From Halomonas sp. I5-271120 (GTDB lineage Bacteria; Pseudomonadota; Gammaproteobacteria; Pseudomonadales; Halomonadaceae), in NCBI RefSeq assembly GCF_030553075.1, contig NZ_CP130701.1:3224001-3288000 (forward strand): a stretch of DNA of 64,000 bases, read 5' to 3'. The notes under the pieces are model-generated. The model ran no database searches. It saw only the letters and a list, made by a program, of their open reading frames with translations, and was not told where the DNA came from. Position 1 is the stretch's first letter, and each line of letters starts with the position of its first letter. Made by a program: the position numbers and the translations under genes. Positions 1 through 8,700 of the stretch are shown one piece after another.

Positions 1-1
1 T

Positions 2-1270
2 CGCGCGCGGACGGGGCGTGACAACGAACGGTCGGGCGTGGCCCGTCTCGATGGCAGTTCTGCTGAGCTGGTGGCCAGCATGAATCTGTACCGAGGCGGC
101 AGCGATCAGGCGCGCTTCCGTCAGATCAGCGACGAGGTCGAACGCAGCATCAGCCTGCGCGAACAGGAGTGCGTTGGCCTTCGCCAGACCACGTCGATCG
201 CCTATCAGTCTGCCCGGCGGCTCGAAGAGCAACAGCGCTATCTGAACCAGCACCGGCAGCATATCGACCGGGTGCGTGGCGCCTATCAGCAGCAGTTCGA
301 TATTGGCCAGCGGACTCTGCTGGACGTCCTGGATAGCGAAAACGAGTACTTCGATGCCAGCCGTGCCTATGCCAATGCCCTCTATGATCAGCGCATTGCC
401 GAAGCGGAGACCCTGGCCGCCATGGGGGCGCTGCTCACTCAGCTCGAGGTGCGCCGTGAGGGGTTGCCATCTCTTGGTGAAATCGGCAGCGAGGGCTTCA
501 TGGTCGACGCCGAGACGATCTGCCCGGCACAAGGGCCGGCAAGCCTTACGCTTGATGACCTGACGGCCGGCCTCGATATTCCCAAGGCCGCTTCGCCGGA
601 TATCGTGCTCTCGGCGGATGCGCTGTTCGCGCCTGGAAGCGCCGAGCTGTCTGCCCAGGCGAGGGAAGAACTTGCGGGCCTGGCAGCGGAGCTCAAGGCC
701 CGCAACGATCTGGCCCGCGTCGTCATTGCTGGCCATGCCGACAGTTCCGGCAGCGACGCCATCAATGAGCCGCTGTCGCAAGCGAGAGCCGATCAGGTGG
801 CCGGTTACCTGGCGACCCGCGGTGTAGATAGAGAGCTGCTGGTGGCGCGCGGCTTCGGTTCTCGCCAGCCGGTGGCGACGAATGATACGGCCGAGGGGCG
901 GCGCGCGAACCGCCGTGTCGAGATCACATTTGAGACGTTGGACTTCGGCTTCGATGCCTCGACGATGCGCCCGGGGTCACTTTCCGCTGCCTACGGCGAC
1001 TCCCTTGGAGCGGCCTCTACCATGCCGGAGGCTGATGCCCAATCCACTTATCTCCAAGTGGCGGCACTGAGCGCTGCGGATCGGGCACGGGCCCTCAAGG
1101 AGGAGCTGACGGTGCGTCTTGCCAGTGAGCTGCGGGTACTCAGTGACGGCGACCTGCATCGCGTTCAGGTAGGCCCGGTGGCCTTGAAGGAGCTCCCTTC
1201 GCTTCAGGCTCGTCTGCAAGCATTGGGTTACACCGGGGCCTTTGTCGTGCAACCGGAACAGCCAAGCTGA
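2..1270 (+). CDS. TolC-family outer membrane channel fused to OmpA and SPOR domains (5' partial)
   Basis: The frame is open to the left edge, so the true start and the N-terminal half of the TolC domain lie outside the window; a GTG at 38 is only an internal codon. The visible part begins with the second TolC repeat (NLYRGG, then long helices with the FDIGQRTLLDVLDSENE motif typical of type I secretion channels). An OmpA-like peptidoglycan-binding domain follows (about 600-930; motifs GHADSSG and RRANRRVEI), then a C-terminal segment resembling a SPOR domain (about 1050-1250). It should form the outer-membrane exit of the adhesin exporter encoded directly downstream (LapE role), with the extra domains anchoring it to the cell wall. 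The TolC and OmpA parts are clear; the SPOR assignment is weaker. Confidence 0.88.
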   Translation, partial: RARTGRDNERSGVARLDGSSAELVASMNLYRGGSDQARFRQISDEVERSISLREQECVGLRQTTSIAYQSARRLEEQQRYLNQHRQHIDRVRGAYQQQFDIGQRTLLDVLDSENEYFDASRAYANALYDQRIAEAETLAAMGALLTQLEVRREGLPSLGEIGSEGFMVDAETICPAQGPASLTLDDLTAGLDIPKAASPDIVLSADALFAPGSAELSAQAREELAGLAAELKARNDLARVVIAGHADSSGSDAINEPLSQARADQVAGYLATRGVDRELLVARGFGSRQPVATNDTAEGRRANRRVEITFETLDFGFDASTMRPGSLSAAYGDSLGAASTMPEADAQSTYLQVAALSAADRARALKEELTVRLASELRVLSDGDLHRVQVGPVALKELPSLQARLQALGYTGAFVVQPEQPS

Positions 1271-1370
1271 ATGCACCCGGCCGTGAGGCGACATCTCGAG
1301 CCAGCACGCCATGCCCATCTGGCGAGAGTTTGGCTCGCGTTTTCTTATTGTTTGAATCGTCGAGGTTCCA

Positions 1371-3560
1371 TTGACCAGTGATGCCAAAAAGGCCAAGGAC
1401 GCCTCCCGCGAGCTTCCTGCTCAAGACGCGCCGCCTCCCCAGGACGACCTGCTGGCATGCCTGCAGGTGGTGGCTCGGGCTCATGACCGGGAAACCAATC
1501 CAGAAACGCTGACGGCGGGTCTGCCGCTGGAAGAGGGGCGCCTCACGCCCTCGGTGTTCGCGCGCGCCGCCAAGCGCGCCGGCCTATCGACGCGCCATAC
1601 GCGATGTCGGCTGGTCCAGCTGAACCCGTCACTGTTCCCGGTAGTGCTGCTCCTCGAGCCAATGCGTGCTTGTGTGCTGCTGTCGTTGAACGTCACTGAG
1701 CGTCAAGCCAAGGTGATTTTTCCTGAACTTGGCGAGTCGGCGGTCGATGTGTCGCTGGATGAGCTGCAGGCTCGCTACAGTGGCCGCGCCCTCTATGCTC
1801 GCCCGGCCTTTCGGTTTGATGCTCAGAGCCCGCAGCGCGGCGCTACCCGACACGGCCACTGGTTCTGGGATGTGATTCGTGAGAATCGTCGCGTCTATCG
1901 TGATGTTCTGATTGGTTCGGCGATGATCAACCTCTTCGCCATTGCCATGCCGCTGTTTGTGATGAACGTCTATGATCGCGTGGTTCCGAACCACGCTGCC
2001 GAGACACTCTGGGTGTTGGCGATCGGGATCTTCGTGGTGCTGTGTTTTGATCTGGCCCTGCGTCTGATGCGCAATGCCTTCGTGGATCTCGCTGCCAGTC
2101 GCGCCGACGTCAAGCTCTCCTCGTCGATCATGTCGAAGGTTCTAGGTATGCGGATGGAGGGGAAACCCGCCTCTACGGGCTCTTTCGCCTCGACGCTGCA
2201 GTCCTTCGAATCCGTGCGTGCTTTCATCGGTTCCGCGACGGTGGTAGGGCTGGTGGATCTGCCGTTTGTGCTGCTGTTCGTCACCATCATCGCCTTGATC
2301 GGTGTGCCCTTGGTCATCCCGATCCTGGTCGGCATCGTTTTCGTGCTGCTTTATGGTTTGGCCGCTCAGCGTCGGTTGCATGAGCTCTCGGCAACGACCT
2401 GGCGTGCCAGTGCGCAACGCAATGCCACCCTGATCGAGTCGCTTGGCAACCTGGAAACCGTGAAAGCACTGCGTGCTGAGGGGCGTATCCAGGCTATCTG
2501 GGAAAGGTCTACGGCCTTTCTATCACGCACTTCGGCTCAGCTTCGGTTGACTGCTTCCTCGGTGACCAGCGTGGCAATGTGGACGCAACATACGGTGGCG
2601 GTGGCGGTGATCGTGGTCGGCGTCTACCTGATCATCGCGGGAGATCTCACCCAGGGTGGCCTGATCGCTGCGTATCTGCTGTCGTCCCGGGCCATGGCGC
2701 CGATCAGTCAGTCGGCGGGGCTGCTGGCGCAATATCACCAGGCATCGACATCTCTTGCGTCATTGAATGAGGTCATGGCCCAGCCAACCGAACGTGCTGA
2801 CCATCAGCAATGGGTATCGCGTCCGCTGATCCGTGGCGATATCGAATTCTCGCGGGTGTCGTTGCGTTACCCGAACGAGCAGCGTGAGTCGTTGCGTGAG
2901 GTATCGCTCAAGTTAGCGGCGGGGGAAAAGCTGGCCTTGCTGGGCCGGGTCGGGTCGGGCAAGTCGACCTTGAATAAGCTACTGCTCGGACTCTACCGGC
3001 CCACTGCGGGTGCGGTGACAATCGATGGCGTGGATATTCGCCAGTTCGATCCTCTGGAATTGCGTCGGCACATTGGCTATGTGCCTCAGGATGTCAGCCT
3101 GTTCTTTGGTTCTCTGCGCGACAACGTGATCGCCGGTGGCGGAAGTGACGGCGTGAGTGATGAGACCTTGCATTGGGCCATCGACGTCGCGGGGCTCAAG
3201 GAGTTCGTCAACAGTCACCCGGAAGGGCTGGATATGCCGGTTGGCGAACGGGGTGAGCGGCTTTCCGGTGGGCAGCGTCAGGCGGTGGCAATTGCCCGTG
3301 CGCTGGTGCACGACCCCCAGATTCTTCTGCTCGATGAGCCGAGCAGCGCCATGGACCATGCAAGCGAAGAAGCCTTCAAGAAGCGTCTGTCGGCGCTTGC
3401 CAAGGCCAAGACGGTCATCGTGGTGACGCACCGCACCTCGTTGCTGTCCCTGGTGGGCCGGGTGGCCGTGGTCGATGGCGGCAAGATAGTGGCCGACGGG
3501 CCGCGGGATCAGGTCGTCGAGGCGCTGCGCAATGGCAAGATCGGGAGGGCAGCACGATGA
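1371..3560 (+). CDS. lapB: Type I secretion ABC transporter/permease, LapB-like
   Basis: An inner-membrane exporter ATPase that should drive secretion of the giant adhesin. Residues 1-130 form a C39-peptidase-like domain without an evident catalytic Cys-His pair, as usual in adhesin and RTX exporters that do not process a leader. A six-helix ABC membrane domain follows (about 160-440), then an ATPase domain with Walker A GRVGSGKST (525-533), signature LSGGQ (631-635), Walker B ILLLDE (651-656) and H-loop His687. The start is TTG, chosen because GAGG lies just upstream and the length fits the family (about 720 residues). The stop overlaps the adaptor gene start (ATGA), so the two are translationally coupled. 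The symbol is by role, not by orthology test. Confidence 0.93.
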   Translation: MTSDAKKAKDASRELPAQDAPPPQDDLLACLQVVARAHDRETNPETLTAGLPLEEGRLTPSVFARAAKRAGLSTRHTRCRLVQLNPSLFPVVLLLEPMRACVLLSLNVTERQAKVIFPELGESAVDVSLDELQARYSGRALYARPAFRFDAQSPQRGATRHGHWFWDVIRENRRVYRDVLIGSAMINLFAIAMPLFVMNVYDRVVPNHAAETLWVLAIGIFVVLCFDLALRLMRNAFVDLAASRADVKLSSSIMSKVLGMRMEGKPASTGSFASTLQSFESVRAFIGSATVVGLVDLPFVLLFVTIIALIGVPLVIPILVGIVFVLLYGLAAQRRLHELSATTWRASAQRNATLIESLGNLETVKALRAEGRIQAIWERSTAFLSRTSAQLRLTASSVTSVAMWTQHTVAVAVIVVGVYLIIAGDLTQGGLIAAYLLSSRAMAPISQSAGLLAQYHQASTSLASLNEVMAQPTERADHQQWVSRPLIRGDIEFSRVSLRYPNEQRESLREVSLKLAAGEKLALLGRVGSGKSTLNKLLLGLYRPTAGAVTIDGVDIRQFDPLELRRHIGYVPQDVSLFFGSLRDNVIAGGGSDGVSDETLHWAIDVAGLKEFVNSHPEGLDMPVGERGERLSGGQRQAVAIARALVHDPQILLLDEPSSAMDHASEEAFKKRLSALAKAKTVIVVTHRTSLLSLVGRVAVVDGGKIVADGPRDQVVEALRNGKIGRAAR

Positions 3561-4990
3561 GCCGGAAGGATGAATCCGCCCGTCATGCAGAGCAGAAAGG
3601 CTTCGAGGCCATCGGTCATGTATCGGCCCAGGGGGGTAAGGTGCTGCGCCCGTTGATTGATCGCCTCTTCGCCAAGCGTGTGTCTGCTGCTCACTTGGAC
3701 CGAGACTGGGCTACGGATGCCGATTGGGCGCGCATTCAGCAAGAGCCCCTGCGTGCTCGGGCGCTGCTTTACGGCATGGTGCTGGCGATAGTGAGTCTGA
3801 TGGTATGGGCCTATTTTGCAGAACTCGACGAGGTCAGCCGCGGCACTGGGCGTGTGATTCCTTCCTCCCAACTACAGCGCGTGCAGTCGTTCGACGGCGG
3901 GGTGGTCAATGCGATTTTGGTTGAGGAAGGCGAGAAGGTCGAGGCCGGCCAGCTATTGATGCGCATCGACCCGACCCGTTTCATTTCGACGTTTCGTGAA
4001 AATCGCGCTCGAGCGCAGGCTTTGCAGGCTCGGGCCGCGCGGCTACGTGCACTGGCAACGGGCAACGATTTCGATCCACCCGAGGCATTGCGTGCCGAGG
4101 CTCCCGAGCTCGTTGCCCAGGAGTCAGCGCTCTACGCCAGCGGCCTGTCGGCGCTTGCCGAGCAGCAGGGCGTGCTGCAGGAACGGCTCAGTCAGCGCCA
4201 GGCTGAATTCGCCGAAGCCCAGTCGCGGCTTGCCACGGCGAATCGTGAGCTCAGTCTGGCTTCACGGGAGCTGACGCTGACGCGCCCGTTGCTTAACTCC
4301 GGTGCCGTGTCAGAGGTAGAGGTGCTGCGTCTGGAGCGGGAAGTTTCTCGCGTCAGGGGTGATCGAAACCAGGCCCAGTCTCAGGTGGCGCGACTCGAGT
4401 CCGCCACAGAAGAAGCGCGGGCCCAGCTTCGGGAGGCGCAGGCGGAAAAACGTAGCGAATGGCGCAATCAGCTATCCGAAACGCTTTCCGAGCTTTCTAC
4501 GCTCGATGAGTCCAGCACCGGGCTCGAGGATCGCGTGCGGCTGGCGGAGATTCGCTCGCCGGTCGATGGCATCGTGCAGCGCATGACCATCACGACGATC
4601 GGCGGTGTCGCGCAGCCTGGCCAGGACGTGGTCGAGATCGTGCCAAGCGACGATCAGTTGCTGGTCGAGGCGCGTATCGCCCCGCAGGATATTGCCTTTC
4701 TGCGGCCAGGCCAGCCGGCCACCATCAAGCTCACGGCCTACGATTTCGCGGTCTATGGCGGTGTGCCGGCCGAGCTCGAGCATATCAGCGCTGACACCAT
4801 TACCGATGAAGAAGGTAATACCTTCTATCTGGTGCGGGTCAAGACACAGACCGATGCGCTTAATACGGGCCTCGACATCATTCCTGGCATGACCGCTGAA
4901 GTGGATATTCTCACCGGAAAGCGCACGGTCATGGAATACCTGCTCAAACCCCTGCTGCGCGCCCAGCAGAACGCCTTGACGGAGCGCTGA
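3557..4990 (+). CDS. lapC: HlyD-family type I secretion adaptor (membrane fusion protein), LapC-like
   Basis: A periplasmic adaptor bridging the ABC transporter and the TolC-like channel. There is a cytoplasmic N-terminus, one membrane helix at about residues 73-92, a lipoyl-like half (GGVVNAILVEEGEKVEAGQ), a long Gln/Glu/Arg-rich coiled coil (about 150-320), the second lipoyl half (IRSPVDGIVQ) and a C-terminal beta-barrel ending in the family motif PGMTAEVDI. Its 477 residues are normal for HlyD/LapC proteins. It starts inside the stop codon of the transporter gene and is followed after 4 bases by the LuxR-type gene, so it sits in the middle of one operon. Confidence 0.94.
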   Translation: MSRKDESARHAEQKGFEAIGHVSAQGGKVLRPLIDRLFAKRVSAAHLDRDWATDADWARIQQEPLRARALLYGMVLAIVSLMVWAYFAELDEVSRGTGRVIPSSQLQRVQSFDGGVVNAILVEEGEKVEAGQLLMRIDPTRFISTFRENRARAQALQARAARLRALATGNDFDPPEALRAEAPELVAQESALYASGLSALAEQQGVLQERLSQRQAEFAEAQSRLATANRELSLASRELTLTRPLLNSGAVSEVEVLRLEREVSRVRGDRNQAQSQVARLESATEEARAQLREAQAEKRSEWRNQLSETLSELSTLDESSTGLEDRVRLAEIRSPVDGIVQRMTITTIGGVAQPGQDVVEIVPSDDQLLVEARIAPQDIAFLRPGQPATIKLTAYDFAVYGGVPAELEHISADTITDEEGNTFYLVRVKTQTDALNTGLDIIPGMTAEVDILTGKRTVMEYLLKPLLRAQQNALTER

Positions 4991-4994
4991 GTCG

Positions 4995-5615
4995 ATGATG
5001 AAACACTGGATCCTTTTATCGTCTGATCAGGTGCCGATGCGCTGGCGCGAGGCTTTTCCCGAGGGGCGCGCCGGTGATGAGTCCGCTGTGCATGATGACC
5101 GGGAGGGGCCATGCCATGTATGGGTGCCGAGCCAGCTGCCGGACTGGGAGGAAGCGGTGGCACGGCTCGCCGCGGGTGGTGCCGTGGTCTGCGTGCTGAC
5201 GCTGCAACCGCAAAGCAGCGAGGCGCTCCGCGCCCTGGCGGCCGGGGCGCGAGGATATGCCCACCTGTTATCGCCCGCGGAGTTGCTCAAGCAGGTAGAC
5301 TTGGTGACCGAGCATCAGGGTATCTGGATGGGTAGCGAGCTGTTGTCTCAGGTCGTCGGGTCCAGCTTCCGGGCCCTTGGGGGGCGTGATGGTGTTCAGG
5401 CCGAGCGGTTGGAGCGGTTAACCGAGCGTGAGCGTGCGGTTGCTATGGCTGTGGCCGAAGGCCATAGCAACAAGGAGGTGGCCAAGCAACTCGAGATCAC
5501 CCCCCGGACTGTAAAGGCGCACTTGGGTGCCGTCTTTCGCAAGCTCGAAGTTCGTGACCGGATGCAGTTGGTTCTCATGCTCTCTCGCCAGGCACTCTCC
5601 ACTCCCCAGCACTAG
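4995..5615 (+). CDS. LuxR/NarL-type transcriptional regulator with degenerate receiver domain
   Basis: The C-terminal part (from about residue 138) is a clear LuxR helix-turn-helix: LTEREREV-like start, GHSNKEVAKQL, TPRTVKAHL and FRKLEVRDR. The N-terminal 130 residues keep the late receiver features (VCVLTLQ strand, then AAGARGYAHL, matching the usual aGAxGYl segment) but the strand that normally carries the phosphorylated Asp reads HVWVPSQLPD, so no obvious phospho-acceptor is seen. It is probably a phosphorylation-independent pseudo-receiver. Two ATG codons are adjacent; the first is used. It lies within the secretion operon just upstream of the adhesin gene, so control of adhesin or exporter transcription is likely but inferred. 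Confidence 0.87.
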   Translation: MMKHWILLSSDQVPMRWREAFPEGRAGDESAVHDDREGPCHVWVPSQLPDWEEAVARLAAGGAVVCVLTLQPQSSEALRALAAGARGYAHLLSPAELLKQVDLVTEHQGIWMGSELLSQVVGSSFRALGGRDGVQAERLERLTERERAVAMAVAEGHSNKEVAKQLEITPRTVKAHLGAVFRKLEVRDRMQLVLMLSRQALSTPQH

Positions 5616-5623
5616 TCTTCGCC

Positions 5624-5644
5624 TACTGTACTATCGGTACAGTA
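5624..5644. promoter_or_regulatory. Inverted repeat between luxR-type gene and adhesin gene
   Basis: Two perfect 8-base arms, TACTGTAC and GTACAGTA, are separated by TATCG, giving a 21-bp dyad 9 bases after the LuxR-type gene and about 100 bases before the adhesin start. The size fits a LuxR-type operator. It could also fold as an RNA hairpin, but no T-run follows, so a simple terminator is less likely. The sequence is certain; the function is inferred. Confidence 0.5.
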
Positions 5645-5742
5645 TCCCTTGCGTCGTTCACGCCGTAGCCTGACTGGCATAAGCCATATTTCTGCCTTCG
5701 ACCCTGATGTCGGAGGCGCTGCCCCAGTTGGGAGTGTTCCTC

Positions 5743-8700
5743 ATGTCCATCGCAACCGTTGTCTCTATTTCTGGTCAGGCTTGGGCGCGGGACGCCGAAG
5801 GTAATCTTCGTGAGCTGCAGCAGGGTGACCAGCTTCTGGATGGCGAGACCTTGGTGACCTCCGATAGTGGCGCGGTGCAGCTGGATTTCGAGGATGGCCT
5901 GCCGCCGGTTGCGATTGGTGGTGGCCAGCAAGTGGCGATGAGCGGCGAGTTGGATGCAGACGAGCCTGTTGAGCCGGATGAGGCTAGTGCTCAAGATGAT
6001 GGCATCGACGCTTTACTGGCGGCGCTGGATGGAGAAGGTGATCTGCTTGATGACCTGGAGGCAACCGCCGCCGGTGGTGGAGATGGCGCTGAAGGCGGCG
6101 GCCATAGCTTCATCCAGCTGGCGCGCATTGTGGAAAGTGTTGATCCTCTGGCATTCGCTTTCGATACCGCCCGCGGAAATAATGTCGACAGTGAGCTGCG
6201 GGGATCGCCGGCATTTCTTGATACCTCGGTCGTCAATGTTGCTCCTGAGGCAAGCAATGACGCCTTCACCACCGACGAAGACACCGCGCTGAGCGGCGCC
6301 AACGTGCTGGCCAATGACACCGATCCCGAGGGCGATAGCCTCTCGGTCAGCGATGCCGGCACCCGTCAGGTGACCTTCACCGGGCCCGATGGTTTTGAGG
6401 TGACCACCAGCGTCACCCTCGATGCCGATGGCAACGTGAGCTTCAACCCGGCCGGCGACTTCGACGCTCTGGGCGTGGGTGAGAGCGCCACCGGTGAACT
6501 GACCTACACCGTCAGTGATGGCAGCGCCACCGACACCGCCAGCGTGACCCTGACCGTCAACGGCGTGAATGATGGCCCGACCGGCAACACCGACGGCGGC
6601 ACCGGTGCCAGCGACGACGTCTTCACCACCGACGAAGACACCGCGCTGAGCGGTGCTAACGTGCTGGCCAACGACACCGATCCCGAGGGCGACAGCCTCT
6701 CGGTCAGCGATGCCGGCAGTCGCCAGGTAACCTTCACCGCCACGGATGGCACCGAGACCACCGTGGCGGTGAGCGTAGCCACCGACGGCACCGTGACCTT
6801 CGACCCCTCCGGCGACTTCGATGCCCTGGGCGTCGGTGAAGCCGCCATCGGCACGCTCGAGTACACCGTCAGTGATGGCACCGCCACCGATACCGCCAGC
6901 GTGACCCTGACCGTCAACGGCGTGAACGACGCCCCGACCGGCAACACCGATGGTGGCACCGGCGCCGCCGATGACGTCTTCACCACCGACGAAGACACCG
7001 CGCTGAGCGGCGCCAACGTGCTGGCCAACGACACCGATCCCGAGGGCGACAGCCTCTCGGTCAGCGATGCCGGCACCCGTCAGGTGACCTTCACCGGGCC
7101 CGATGGTTTTGAGGTGACCACCAGCGTCACCATCGATGCCGATGGCAACGTGAGCTTCAACCCGGCCGGCGACTTCGATGCCCTGGGCGTAGGCGAAGCC
7201 GCCACCGGCAGGCTCACCTATACCGTCAGTGACGGCACTGCCACCGATACCGCGACGGTGACCCTGACCGTCAACGGCGTGAACGACGCCCCGACCGGCA
7301 ACACCGATGGTGGCACTGGCGCCGCCGATGACGTCTTCACCACCGACGAAGACACCGCGCTGAGCGGTGCCAACGTGCTGGCCAATGACACCGACCCCGA
7401 GGGCGACAGCCTCACGGTTACCAGCACTGATCCCCAGCAGGTCACCTTCACCGGGCCCGATGGTTTTGAGGTGACCACCAGCGTCACCATCGATGCCGAT
7501 GGCAACGTGAGCTTCAACCCGGCCGGCGACTTCGATGCCCTGGGCGTAGGCGAAGCCGCCACCGGCAGGCTCACCTATACCGTCAGTGACGGCACTGCCA
7601 CCGATACCGCGACGGTGACCCTGACCGTCAACGGCGTGAACGACGCCCCGACCGGCAACACCGATGGTGGCACTGGCGCCGCCGATGACGTCTTCACCAC
7701 CGACGAAGACACCGCGCTGAGCGGTGCCAACGTGCTGGCCAATGACACCGACCCCGAGGGCGACAGCCTCACGGTTACCAGCACTGATCCCCAGCAGGTC
7801 ACCTTCACCGGGCCCGATGGTTTTGAGGTGACCACCAGCGTCACCATCGATGCCGATGGCAACGTGAGCTTCAACCCGGCCGGCGACTTCGATGCCCTGG
7901 GCGTAGGCGAAGCCGCCACCGGCAGGCTCACCTATACCGTCAGTGACGGCACTGCCACCGATACCGCGACGGTGACCCTGACCGTCAACGGCGTGAACGA
8001 CGCCCCGACCGGCAACACCGATGGTGGCACTGGCGCCGCCGATGACGTCTTCACCACCGACGAAGACACCGCGCTGAGCGGTGCCAACGTGCTGGCCAAC
8101 GACACCGATCCCGAGGGCGACACCCTCACGGTCAGCGATGCCGGCACCCGCCAGGTAACCTTCACCGGGCCCGATGGCTTCACCGCCACCGTGGACGTGA
8201 TCGTGGCTGACAACGGCACTGTGACCTTCGACCCGGCAGGCCGGTTCGACGCCTTGGGCGTCGGCGAGAGTGCCACCGGCACGCTTACCTACACCGTCAG
8301 TGACGGCACCGCCACCGATACCGCGACGGTGACCCTGACCGTTAACGGCGTGAACGACGCCCCGACCGCCGGCAATGACGGCACCGGTGCCGCCGACGAC
8401 GTCTTCACCACCGACGAAGACACCGCCCTGAGCGGGGCCAACGTGCTGGCCAATGACACCGACCCCGAGGGCGACAGCCTCACGGTCACCAGCACTGATC
8501 CCCAGCAGGTGACCTTCACCGGGCCCGATGGTTTTGAGGTGACCACCAGCGTCACCATCGCCGCCGATGGCAGCGTAAGCTTCAACCCGTCCGGCAACTT
8601 CGACGCCCTGGGCGTGGGCGAGAGTGCCACCGGTACGCTCACCTACACCGTCAGTGACGGCACCGCCACCGATACCGCGACGGTGACCCTGACCGTTAAC

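Noticed and set aside
5707..5742. Earlier ATG as the adhesin start
   Set aside because: It would add 12 residues before the conserved retention module start and would cover the GGAG ribosome site of the ATG at 5743.
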